Source of the DNA: Eubacteriales bacterium
GTDB lineage: Bacteria; Bacillota; Clostridia; Oscillospirales; Oscillospiraceae
Length of the DNA stretch: 64,000 nucleotides
Direction of reading: 5' to 3'
NCBI GenBank assembly: GCA_030536255.1
Contig: JAUNQI010000012.1
Span: 1 to 64,000 of the forward strand
Shown one piece after another: positions 1-5,842 of this stretch. The position numbers and the translations under genes were made by a program. The notes under the pieces were generated by a model. The model had not been told where the DNA came from. It worked only from the letters and a program-made list of their open reading frames with translations, and ran no database searches. How positions within the stretch are numbered: position 1 is the first letter of the stretch; every line of letters begins with the position of its first letter.

Positions 1-59
1 TAATGGTAACACACCGGACTTTGACTCCGATATAGTGGGTTCGAGTCCCGCCATCTCAG
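1..59 (+). tRNA. tRNA-Gln (TTG), 5' truncated by the window edge
   Basis: Anticodon loop CTTTGAC gives anticodon TTG (Gln). The T arm (GTGGG, TTCGAGT loop, CCCGC) and the 3' acceptor strand CATCTCA with discriminator G are complete. The 5' acceptor strand lies before the window. It sits 5 nt before the next tRNA, so the two are probably co-transcribed. Confidence 0.85.
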
Positions 60-64
60 TATTT

Positions 65-137
65 GCCCCAATAGCTCAGCAGGTAGAGCACCGCCCTTTT
101 AAGGCGGGTGTCCGGGGTTCGAGTCCCCGTTGGAGCA
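65..137 (+). tRNA. tRNA-Lys (TTT), the integration target
   Basis: The 73-nt cloverleaf has anticodon loop CTTTTAA (anticodon TTT, Lys), D-arm AGCTCAG and T-loop TTCGAGT. The acceptor strands GCCCCAA and TTGGAGC pair except for C67 opposite A134, which is tRNA position 3:70. The last 44 nt recur exactly at 6783-6826, so this gene is attL of an integrated element that restored its 3' half. No CCA is encoded. Confidence 0.9.
94..137 (+). repeat. attL: 44-bp direct repeat in the tRNA-Lys 3' half
   Basis: Bases 94-137 (anticodon stem-loop to discriminator base) are identical to 6783-6826. The base before differs (G93 against C6782), and so does the base after (C138 against T6827). An identical tRNA 3' segment at both ends is the hallmark of tyrosine-integrase insertion at a tRNA attB site. 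Confidence 0.92.
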
Positions 138-148
138 CTGATATAGAA

Positions 149-181
149 AACGCCCGAAAGTTCAGTCTTTCGGGCGTTTTT
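149..181 (+). terminator. Intrinsic terminator after tRNA-Lys (element-supplied)
   Basis: A 12-bp stem (AACGCCCGAAAG / CTTTCGGGCGTT) with a 6-nt loop is followed by a T run. It ends the tRNA transcript inside the element. Confidence 0.88.
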
Positions 182-247
182 GCTATCTTTCCACCGACAA
201 AACAGATATCAAATCATAACAAGTCATACAAAATAACTACTGTTTTT

Positions 248-301
248 CGGGGGAATTTCCGGGGGAAAAATCGATTCTCGGGGGCAAACTCGGAGGCAAA
301 A
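248..301 (+). repeat. G-rich direct repeats near attL
   Basis: Four spaced copies of a CGGGGG(C/A)AA-like unit lie at about 248-256, 260-268, 279-289 and 291-301. Two more (CGGGGTCAAAT, CGGGGGCAAAA) lie at 6700-6723 beside attR. Iterated motifs flanking both attachment cores resemble integrase arm-type or excisionase sites. This is inferred from position only. Confidence 0.5.
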
Positions 302-321
302 CCAAGTTGAATTCTGAGAAA

Positions 322-501
322 TTATTCCTCTTTGTTTTCGGTGTCCAAGTTGGACACATCTTCCTTCGGTTCCGGGATATCCGGGTCAGCTTTTTCTTTC
401 AAAATTCTGATAACGTTTCTAAGCCACTTCGGAACAGGCGCACCGAGGCGGGCGCAGTTCTCGATCACCGATCCAAGTTCTGTGAAGATATGGTCGCATA
501 C
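322..501 (-). pseudogene. Phage holin remnant (C-terminal fragment)
   Basis: The minus-strand frame 501-322 has no start and ends in TAA. It encodes about 59 residues with the segment ELGSVIENCARLGAPVPKWL followed by a Lys/Glu/Asp-rich tail. That is the usual C-terminus of TcdE/Cph1-type phage holins (Phage_holin_4 family), in which a Glu-rich helix precedes an R-x-G-x-P-x-P motif. The membrane-spanning N-terminus is absent. At about 495-505 the frame is joined to an endolysin N-terminus in another frame, so an internal deletion has fused the lysis genes. Confidence 0.6.
341..357. repeat. 17-bp palindrome, copy 1 of 3
   Basis: GTGTCCAAGTTGGACAC is an 8-bp perfect inverted repeat around one central base. 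Here it falls inside the 3' end of the holin remnant, where it encodes VSNLDT on the minus strand. Other copies lie at 3457-3473 and 4643-4661. Confidence 0.75.
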
Positions 502-587
502 TTTGTTTGATTTTCCCCGGTCTCCCGGTACCCGATCTCAGCCACAGCCCGGTCAATGACTTTTTTCTTTGCTTCCTCAATAGTCAT
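465..587 (-). pseudogene. Phage endolysin N-terminal remnant
   Basis: ATG 587 is preceded by GGAG at good spacing. The 40-residue product carries AEIGYRETGENQTKYA, the N-terminal signature of phage CHAP/NlpC-type amidases. It then runs out of frame into holin-derived DNA and stops. The catalytic Cys and His region is entirely missing, so no lytic activity is expected. It is the 5' half of the deletion fusion with the holin remnant. Confidence 0.6.
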
Positions 588-598
588 GGCCGTCTCCT

Positions 599-799
599 CT
601 ATTCTTCCGCGTCCGGATCCGCTGCCTTCGGCCAATGGACGACAGATGTTGCCCACTCGACAGCCTCTTTCATCGTGTCGAAGTATCTGCACTCCCCATC
701 GTCAACGCTGACCCTGTAGCTGTCTCCGCAGCGTTCAAATGCAATAGAGTGGACACGATATATCATTACCACACTGATCGCGCTTGCAGGGCTTGTCAC
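599..799 (-). CDS. Small phage-type hypothetical protein (66 aa)
   Basis: The GTG start at 799 overlaps the TGA of the upstream 28-aa gene (GTGA), suggesting translational coupling. An internal ATG at 766 would give 55 residues but has no visible ribosome site. The product has a compact region with VSVDDGECRYFDTMKEAVEWA, resembling short phage proteins of unknown role, and an acidic C-terminus. It precedes the endolysin remnant in the same direction. No function is assigned. Confidence 0.5.
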   Translation of the reverse strand: MTSPASAISVVMIYRVHSIAFERCGDSYRVSVDDGECRYFDTMKEAVEWATSVVHWPKAADPDAEE

Positions 800-882
800 A
801 GCAATAGTCTCAATACTAATGCAGCGATCATAATACCCCAGGTTATACCCCAGAGTTCCCCGGGAACACCGTTATTGTTCAT
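796..882 (-). CDS. 28-aa single-span membrane peptide
   Basis: ATG 882 is preceded by AAAAAGGAG at about 9 nt, a strong ribosome site. The peptide has a short polar N-terminus and then one hydrophobic helix (about residues 10-28, rich in Leu, Ile and Ala). It lies directly upstream of the lysis-gene remnants, where phages often carry tiny membrane proteins. A holin-like or regulatory role is only inferred, and it may be a spurious short frame. Confidence 0.4.
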   Translation of the reverse strand: MNNNGVPGELWGITWGIMIAALVLRLLL

Positions 883-910
883 GGAAGCTTCTCCTTTTTC
901 CCTCCAAATG

Positions 911-938
911 CGAAAGCCGCTCTGATTTCAGAACGGCT
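911..938 (-). terminator. Stem-loop between YjcQ and the small phage genes
   Basis: AAAGCCG pairs with CGGCTTT, with an inner TCTGA/TCAGA stem and bulges. Plus-strand flank GTGTTTTAAA and minus-strand flank are A/T-rich. It probably terminates the minus-strand toxin/immunity/YjcQ transcript. Confidence 0.6.
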
Positions 939-950
939 TTGTGTTTTAAA

Positions 951-1295
951 TTAAAAGAACGGAGAAATTACACCAATGGTATCCTGGACAAATGCTTTTG
1001 CTTTAGCAAGAAAAGAATTATCACAGAGATATTCAATTCCCTTTGGTGTAATCTGCATTTTATCGATGGACATGATCTCGCTGGTTCCATCACTAAGATT
1101 TCTGCAGTATGTTCCATCCACGAGGCCCATATCGATCATACTTGCGATGATGTACTCCCAGTACCGCTTGTTGACGTTTATCATTTTGCTGTCATAGTAC
1201 AGCTTGCTCTCGTCAATCGGGAGACCGCTTTTCAGACACTGATAGAGATATGACAGGATCTGATAAACGATTACATGATAGTCATCTTTCGCCAT
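951..1295 (-). CDS. YjcQ-family phage protein
   Basis: The 114-residue product matches the YjcQ family: an N-terminal helix pair (VIVYQILSYLYQCLKSG), a central stretch predicting a winged-helix fold (RYWEYIIASMIDMGLVDG) and a C-terminal ITPKGIEYL segment typical of the family. YjcQ proteins are frequent in Firmicute prophages. They are winged-helix proteins with no established biochemical role. The start overlaps the end of the upstream CPCC gene by 14 bp, so it is in the same transcript as the toxin/immunity-like modules. Confidence 0.75.
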   Translation of the reverse strand: MAKDDYHVIVYQILSYLYQCLKSGLPIDESKLYYDSKMINVNKRYWEYIIASMIDMGLVDGTYCRNLSDGTSEIMSIDKMQITPKGIEYLCDNSFLAKAKAFVQDTIGVISPFF

Positions 1296-1533
1296 TATCC
1301 CGCCTCAAACTTTTTTGTGGATTTTGGTAATTCTCAAACAGAGCTTCTCCGTTTTTCCACGCTTTTCTTGCCTCTCTCAATGTCCAGTGATCATTCGGTC
1401 CTGTCTCATCCGGATACTTTTGCTGATATCCGTCTTCTTCCCATCCGCAAACAGTACAGATATCGAAACTACCTCTTTCTTCGCTTAGACACTTTGTTCC
1501 GCAGATTGGGCATGGATATAATTCTTTACTCAT
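1282..1533 (-). CDS. Cys-rich CPCC-domain protein, candidate immunity protein 2
   Basis: ATG 1533 is chosen because GGGAGGATCAGAAAA lies directly upstream; it gives 83 residues. CPICG near the start and ICTVCGWEED about 20 residues later form a four-Cys zinc site. The D-x-TGPNDHWTLREARKAW tail is typical of the Cys_rich_CPCC family. Members often lie beside polymorphic toxins and are proposed immunity proteins. The gene starts 8 bp inside the end of an orphan BECR module, which is the toxin-immunity order. No function is proven. Confidence 0.65.
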   Translation of the reverse strand: MSKELYPCPICGTKCLSEERGSFDICTVCGWEEDGYQQKYPDETGPNDHWTLREARKAWKNGEALFENYQNPQKSLRRDNGER

Positions 1534-1765
1534 TTTTCTGATCCTCCCAGTATTTGTCTGCATGATCTGGTGATTTGTTCTGTGTTAAGTCCCAGCAAGA
1601 TTTTACGATACCGTTTCTTGTAACAGAAACAAAGATGTGAGTCTCATAGTCATATCTTACAGCATCGCCGTTTCTTTTGACATGAGCATCACCATATTTC
1701 CCCCTTGGAGACAAGAAGAAATCTATAGCGGATTTTTCATATTCGGTGTTGCTTTCAAACCCCAT
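1526..1765 (-). CDS. Orphan BECR-type (PBECR-like) RNase module
   Basis: This 79-residue frame carries the pattern seen at the C-terminus of the portal fusion upstream: an N-terminal EYEKSAIDFFLS helix, then GDAVRYDYETHIFVSVTRNG and a terminal aromatic segment. The open frame continues upstream of the ATG to about 1798 and adds HFEKHGKSMGF, which matches the conserved H-x-x-KHG start of such domains, so the module is probably cut at its N-terminus. BECR-fold domains are metal-independent RNases. This looks like a displaced toxin cassette with its own immunity gene just downstream. Starts other than ATG 1765 cannot be excluded. Confidence 0.5.
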   Translation of the reverse strand: MGFESNTEYEKSAIDFFLSPRGKYGDAHVKRNGDAVRYDYETHIFVSVTRNGIVKSCWDLTQNKSPDHADKYWEDQKNE

Positions 1766-1854
1766 CGATTTCCCATGCTTTTCAAAATGGGATTCTAATC
1801 ATCTGTGATTTTTTCCAATTCCACAAGTATCACCCTTTCTCTTCGGAGCAATAC

Positions 1855-2052
1855 TCAGTAAACCGGATCTCCGGCAGCGAATGCTTTTTTTGCCTGATTC
1901 AGGCTCATTTTATTTTCGCCACCTTCATAATCCGGGTCCTCATTCTGTATAGCGTCATTGCCCCAGTCACAAACAGGACAATATTCCATCGAGTTATATC
2001 CTTCAAATACATTTTTCGCCCCGCATACAGGGCAATCATGTTCGACCTCCAT
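1855..2052 (-). CDS. Cys-rich CPCC-domain protein, candidate immunity protein 1
   Basis: ATG 2052 is preferred over TTG 2058 because AAGGA sits about 9 nt upstream of the ATG but too close to the TTG. The 65-residue product has CPVCG and YCPVCDWGND Cys pairs and the EDPDYEGGENKMSLNQAKKA tail of the CPCC family. It is a paralogue of the protein at 1282-1533. It overlaps the portal-BECR fusion by 17 bp, so toxin and putative immunity gene are translationally coupled. Confidence 0.65.
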   Translation of the reverse strand: MEVEHDCPVCGAKNVFEGYNSMEYCPVCDWGNDAIQNEDPDYEGGENKMSLNQAKKAFAAGDPVY

Positions 2053-3097
2053 GCTCAATATCCTTTCTTAGTTCGTTTAAATAATAATCCAAACCTTTGT
2101 CCGGTTTGAACATCGTATAAATTCCTTTTTGGGGATGGCCTTTTACGAAGTCATTTTTATTTTTGTCATACCGAATAACCACTCCTCGTTCATCACAGTG
2201 CCCAAGGATTGTTTTACTCGTTGGGCTTTCTACTAAACTGAGTGCTCTCTGTTCGTACTGTTTCGCAGTGAGGATACCGTCAGCCTTGTATTCTTCAGCA
2301 TGGCCGCCTTTGTTACTCCAATGATTTTTCAAATACTGTTTGTTTTTGAAGCCTTTTACTTCAAAAACATTTGCCTCAGAAGGATCTGAGCCGTTAGTTT
2401 CGCCACCATCGTCTCTGGTATTGGTTGCTTTTCCAGATTTTTCTGTTTTCCCTGAGTTTTTGCCATCTTTGTTTTCGTTCCCAGGTTCACTTCCTTCAAA
2501 AAGACCGGTCTCTGGATTTTTAATATACTTATTTTCTCTCTTAGCTCTGCTTTCTATAGTACCATTTTCTTCGTCAGAATTCAAGTTTTCTGCAGTTTCC
2601 GGCAAATTAGATGCATCATCCTGGACGGTTTCCTGATCTTCTGGCTGTTCAGATTTATTGAGACCGCCGGAAGCGCCCAGCTCACTCGTCTGATTGGTGT
2701 TCGGCGTGTATACCTGCTTTGTCTTCGGGTCATAAAGAACATCCTGAAGGCCGAGTTTGATCCAGGTCAGGCCGAGAGGTTCAAGATCCTCCGCATACCG
2801 AACCTCATCGATCTGCATGAAGTTTGCATCCAGAGCCGTCTTGTATGCCTCAAATCTTTCCCGGATGTCGCCCTTGAGCAGCTCCTTGGTATCGAATGCC
2901 CAGTAATAATCCTTCTTTTCCTTCTCCAGAAGCAGATCACGGTTCAGAGCGCACTGAATCGTCTGCATCAGAGGGATGGCAGCCAGCTTTGCCACAGCGC
3001 CAAGATCTCCGGCACTCCCGGAAATGGCCTCAGCGGAGACATGAAAGATCTTTGCAAACTCGGCGGCGTTGGCGCGTTTGTTCTCATCCAGCTGCAT
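2036..3097 (-). pseudogene. HK97-type portal protein 3' portion fused to a BECR-type nuclease domain
   Basis: Residues 1-140 match the C-terminal third of Clostridial phage portals (a RANAAEFAKIF helix, then LLKGDIRERFEAYKTAL and DVLYDPKTKQVYTPNTNQT). Residues 145-245 are a charged low-complexity linker. Residues 250-350 carry a BECR-like domain with YLKNHWSNKGG, GVVIRYDKNKNDF and IYTMFKPDKGLDYY. Toxin-like nuclease tails on phage head proteins are known (PBECR domains). The frame continues upstream to about 3121, where it abuts an inverted integrase fragment, so the portal N-terminus is lost. The remaining ATG could still express the tail. Confidence 0.65.
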
Positions 3098-3102
3098 TTC
3101 AG

Positions 3103-3405
3103 CGGCGGTATCAGACGTATCATTACAAATGCAACGGGAAGGAGTACACGAAGTATCTGAAGGTCGGCGACCGGGCGCCGTACACGGGTACCGTTGTCTC
3201 GATCGACTTTGACGTACAGCCGCACCAGCTCCGGCATACGTTTATCACGGAGCTGATTCTCTCCGGAGCGAATATCAAGAAGGTGCAGTATCTCGCCGGC
3301 CACGCGGACGTCAAGGTCACGCTGGCGATCTACGCACACCTCATGGAGAACCGCCCGGAGGACACGCAGGACGCCGTCCTGAATGCGTTCGGGGTGGAGA
3401 AATAA
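3103..3405 (+). pseudogene. int: Tyrosine integrase, C-terminal fragment
   Basis: The frame keeps the second half of a tyrosine-recombinase catalytic domain: HQLRHTFITEL (box II His and Arg), YLAGHADVKVTL (His) and IYAHL with the nucleophilic Tyr. The SAM-like core-binding domain and the first catalytic Arg are missing. The fragment starts abruptly at about 3103-3122 against the portal remnant on the other strand. An intact integrase would normally sit beside an att site, so its central position indicates rearrangement. It presumably once inserted the element at tRNA-Lys. Confidence 0.8.
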
Positions 3406-3410
3406 AGAAA

Positions 3411-3437
3411 CAGGGTGCACCGGAAAGATGCACCCTG
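3411..3437 (+). terminator. Stem-loop after the integrase fragment
   Basis: Perfect 9-bp stem CAGGGTGCA/TGCACCCTG with a 9-nt loop, 6 nt after the integrase stop. No T run follows, so termination would be weak. Confidence 0.45.
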
Positions 3438-3456
3438 CGGATAATTATGAAAGCGC

Positions 3457-3473
3457 GTGTCCGAGTTGGACAC
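3457..3473. repeat. 17-bp palindrome, copy 2 of 3
   Basis: GTGTCCGAGTTGGACAC differs at one base from the copies at 341-357 and 4643-4661. It lies about 75 bp upstream of the toxin-antitoxin promoter. Confidence 0.65.
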
Positions 3474-3547
3474 CGGAAAAGCGCCGGATGGCAGCGACGA
3501 AAATATTACACATAAGTTATTATTTAGTTAACTTTTATAATTTGATG

Positions 3548-3576
3548 TTGCAATAATTACACGATGGTTTTATAAT
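3548..3576 (+). promoter_or_regulatory. Predicted sigma-A promoter of the toxin-antitoxin operon
   Basis: TTGCAA (3548-3553), a 17-bp spacer, then TATAAT (3571-3576). The GAGG ribosome site at 3587-3590 lies 7 nt before the toxin ATG. Confidence 0.6.
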
Positions 3577-3597
3577 TCATTCAACTGAGGTTATAAT

Positions 3598-3966
3598 ATG
3601 CAGTTAGAAAAGCTCGAAGGTTATAATTCCATATATGCTGTTGATGTTGTCCGAAAAGAATATAAAAAACTTTTCGGGAAAAACAGCAAAGAATATGCGG
3701 ATTGCCTTCAGAAATTAAGGGTAAACCTGAAAATTCTTGATGTAAACGGAATTCAGAAAGCGCTGCAGTATCAGCAGTTCGAAAAACTGGATAATGAAGA
3801 GCTGTATTCTATCCGGTATGTCAGTAAGTCTAATCCCCGCGTCCTGTTTGCAGTGTTCGATGGAGAAAGCTTCATCCTGCTGTCATGCTGCAAAGAGAAA
3901 AACCGCGGCGATTACGAAATCGCAAAGGAAACTGCGCGGGCAAGGATGAAGCAATTGGAGGAATAA
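3598..3966 (+). CDS. HigB/RelE-like toxin of a type II toxin-antitoxin system
   Basis: The 122-residue protein has an alpha-helical N-terminus followed by a beta-rich core (YSIRYVSKSNPRVLFAVFDG, SFILLSCCKEK) and a closing helix with EIAKETARARM. This is the layout of phage-derived Gp49/HigB-like RelE-fold RNases, in which a FAVFDG-like strand precedes a K-rich loop. Such toxins cut mRNA on the ribosome. The next gene, 1 nt after the stop codon, encodes an Xre-type HTH protein; toxin first, antitoxin second is the HigBA order. The fold is inferred from pattern and context. Confidence 0.7.
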   Translation: MQLEKLEGYNSIYAVDVVRKEYKKLFGKNSKEYADCLQKLRVNLKILDVNGIQKALQYQQFEKLDNEELYSIRYVSKSNPRVLFAVFDGESFILLSCCKEKNRGDYEIAKETARARMKQLEE

Positions 3967-3967
3967 A

Positions 3968-4357
3968 ATGGGACTGGAAGAAAAACTAAACAATGCCAAA
4001 ACGGTCGATTTCTTCAGTGATCTGTCTGACAGTCAGAAGAAAGAAGCAGATATTCTCGCATGCGTAGCAATGCTCATTCACGAGAAAAGAATGAACATGC
4101 AGATGACGCAGGCGGAGTTTGCAGCGTATGCCGGTGTATCTCAGACGATGGTGTCCAAGTGGGAAAGCGGGGAATACAATTTCACCATCTCCTCGCTCAG
4201 CAAGCTGATGACGGTTCTTGGTTATGACATCGAATTTGAAGAGAAGAAACCGGAGAAAAAGCAGAAGGAAGTTGCTTCCTCTGCGCTTTCATCCGGATGG
4301 AATGTCCGGAATTCTTCTTTCGGAAGCTGGGACCTGCCGATGACGGCAATGGCATGA
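3968..4357 (+). CDS. HigA-like antitoxin with Xre-type helix-turn-helix
   Basis: A canonical HTH_3 domain lies at about residues 44-95: MTQAEFAAYAGVSQTMVSKW with recognition helix, then LSKLMTVLGYDIEF. The N-terminal 40 residues could contact the toxin. A Lys-rich, then Ser-rich tail of about 30 residues follows and is probably disordered. Antitoxins of this kind bind the toxin and repress their own promoter. The gene lies between the toxin and a third small gene, in one transcript from the promoter at 3548. Confidence 0.82.
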   Translation: MGLEEKLNNAKTVDFFSDLSDSQKKEADILACVAMLIHEKRMNMQMTQAEFAAYAGVSQTMVSKWESGEYNFTISSLSKLMTVLGYDIEFEEKKPEKKQKEVASSALSSGWNVRNSSFGSWDLPMTAMA

Positions 4358-4370
4358 AGAGGAGGAACTT

Positions 4371-4589
4371 ATGTTTAAGTATGCTAACGGTCTGAGTATC
4401 GCATCGAATGCGGATAAAGATGAGGTCGCACTGAGCTTTGTGCAAAGCTATCCAGTGTTTCAGAACAATGTGAACCCGGACGGATCCATCACCAGTGTGA
4501 TCGCCCCCGCAACTGAAACTGCGGCAGAGATCATCATTACGAAGGAGTTCGCCAGAGAAATCGTAGAGATGCTGGAGAAATCACTATAA
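4371..4589 (+). CDS. Third gene of the toxin-antitoxin operon, unknown
   Basis: GAGGAGG lies 6-7 nt upstream of ATG 4371, and the gap to the antitoxin gene is 13 bp. The 72-residue product has a beta-strand start (YANGLSIASNADKDEVAL), a Pro/Asn-rich middle and a C-terminal helix after IIITKEFAREIVEML. The shape resembles short DUF3467-like proteins, but I cannot assign a family firmly. The position suggests an accessory factor such as a chaperone or a second regulator. It ends before a stem-loop, so it closes the operon. Confidence 0.6.
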   Translation: MFKYANGLSIASNADKDEVALSFVQSYPVFQNNVNPDGSITSVIAPATETAAEIIITKEFAREIVEMLEKSL

Positions 4590-4600
4590 CAGTGGCAACA

Positions 4601-4632
4601 AAACCCGGAACCGCTAAAACGGTCCCGGGTTT
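4601..4632 (+). terminator. Stem-loop after the toxin-antitoxin triad
   Basis: Thirteen-bp stem with one mismatch (AAACCCGGAACCG / CGGTCCCGGGTTT) and a 6-nt loop. It lacks a long T run, so it may act as a partial terminator. Confidence 0.6.
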
Positions 4633-4642
4633 GCTATTGCGG

Positions 4643-4661
4643 TGTGTCCAAGTTGGACACA
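4643..4661. repeat. Palindrome, copy 3 of 3, upstream of the defence-like pair
   Basis: TGTGTCCAAGTTGGACACA is a perfect 19-bp inverted repeat around a single central base. It lies about 30 bp upstream of the -35 box of the ATPase gene. Confidence 0.75.
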
Positions 4662-4691
4662 ATATGCACCGTATTTTTTTTACGGTGTATA

Positions 4692-4720
4692 TTGTCAACG
4701 TGCTCCGTTTGTGTTATAGT
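4692..4720 (+). promoter_or_regulatory. Predicted promoter of the AAA/TOPRIM-like pair
   Basis: TTGTCA (4692-4697), a 17-bp spacer and TATAGT (4715-4720). A 10-bp inverted repeat (4664-4673 / 4681-4690) with a seven-T loop ends just before the -35 box and could be an operator or a terminator for upstream transcription. Confidence 0.6.
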
Positions 4721-4741
4721 CGTCCTCAGAGGTGAAATAAT

Positions 4742-5842
4742 ATGTTGACAAAGTTTAAAGTAAGCGGCTTTAAAGGGTTTGAAAACGAACTTTGTTTTGA
4801 TCTTTCTGCAGGTAACTTTGAGTTTAATCAGGATGTTGTGCGGAGCAACTATGTTGACAAAGCAATCATTTATGGAGTTAACGGCTGCGGAAAATCAAGC
4901 CTTGGGCTGGCGATTTTCGATCTTATTCTTCATCTGACAGATAAGCAGAAAATGTTCGAGAACTATCATGTATATCTCAACCAGAACGGAGCAGAGAAAG
5001 CATCTTTTGAATACACATTTCTTTTGAACGGGAAAGAGTTAATATACAGATACGAGAAAAAGGATGTGCAGATTCTTCTCAATGAGCATCTTTTCATTGA
5101 CGGGAAGGAAGTTGTATTCTATGACTTTGAGAAAGAAGACGGGTTCAGTGTTCTTGACGGGACACAGACCCTACGCTTTGACTCTCCGGACAGTAAGCTT
5201 TCCAAGCTGAAGTTCATCTACAACAATGCAATCCTCTGTGATGATGAGATAAACAATGTTTTCCTTGCGTTCATGGAATTTGTAAATGAGATGCTGCTGT
5301 TTTATAGCCTGGATGAAAAGAGGTTCCAGGGCTTGATGCTTGGATCGGAATCCATCGACCATGGCATCGTCTCTGCCGGAAAGCTTCATGAATTTGAAAA
5401 ATTCCTTCACAGGGCGGGTATTCAAGAAAAACTGGTATCAGCAGACATCAACGGCATTAAGACGATTTTCTTCCAGTATAAAAAAGGTAATATCCCGCTT
5501 CAGATAGCAGCTTCAACAGGAACAAAATCTCTGGAGCTCTTTTACTATTGGTATATTAAGATGTCAAAGGCATCGTTTGTCTTCATGGATGAATTTGATG
5601 CTTTCTATCACTATGAACTTTCGGAGCTAATTGTAAGGGAACTCATTAACCTTACAGGTGTACAGGTTATATTCACTACGCATAACACGGACCTGCTCTC
5701 CAATGACATTCTAAGACCAGACTGCTATTTCCTGATGAATCATGAGAAGATCACCTCTGTTGCTGATTCTACGAGGAAGGAAATCCGTAAAGCTCATAAC
5801 ATTCAAAAGATGTACAAAGCCGGTGCTTTCGATGAGTCCTGA
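4742..5842 (+). CDS. AAA (ABC-like) ATPase of a predicted two-gene defence system
   Basis: The 366-residue protein has Walker A GVNGCGKS at 45-52, a signature-like STGTKS before the last third, Walker B FVFMDE at 279-284 and a switch His in TTHNTD (about 314). The start KFKVSGFKGFEN is typical of AAA_15/AAA_21 ATPases related to RecF/OLD. Such stand-alone ATPases act in PARIS (AriA), AbiL and similar anti-phage modules, often as sensor and scaffold. The gene overlaps the next by 11 bp, so the partners are made together. Ribosome site GAGGTGA precedes ATG 4742. A role in defence is inferred from pairing and from cargo position beside attR. Confidence 0.8.
   Translation: MLTKFKVSGFKGFENELCFDLSAGNFEFNQDVVRSNYVDKAIIYGVNGCGKSSLGLAIFDLILHLTDKQKMFENYHVYLNQNGAEKASFEYTFLLNGKELIYRYEKKDVQILLNEHLFIDGKEVVFYDFEKEDGFSVLDGTQTLRFDSPDSKLSKLKFIYNNAILCDDEINNVFLAFMEFVNEMLLFYSLDEKRFQGLMLGSESIDHGIVSAGKLHEFEKFLHRAGIQEKLVSADINGIKTIFFQYKKGNIPLQIAASTGTKSLELFYYWYIKMSKASFVFMDEFDAFYHYELSELIVRELINLTGVQVIFTTHNTDLLSNDILRPDCYFLMNHEKITSVADSTRKEIRKAHNIQKMYKAGAFDES

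Noticed and set aside
138..3100. CRISPR array in the repeat-rich element
   Set aside because: The repeats are G-rich or palindromic units with irregular spacing and no spacer pattern; no cas genes.
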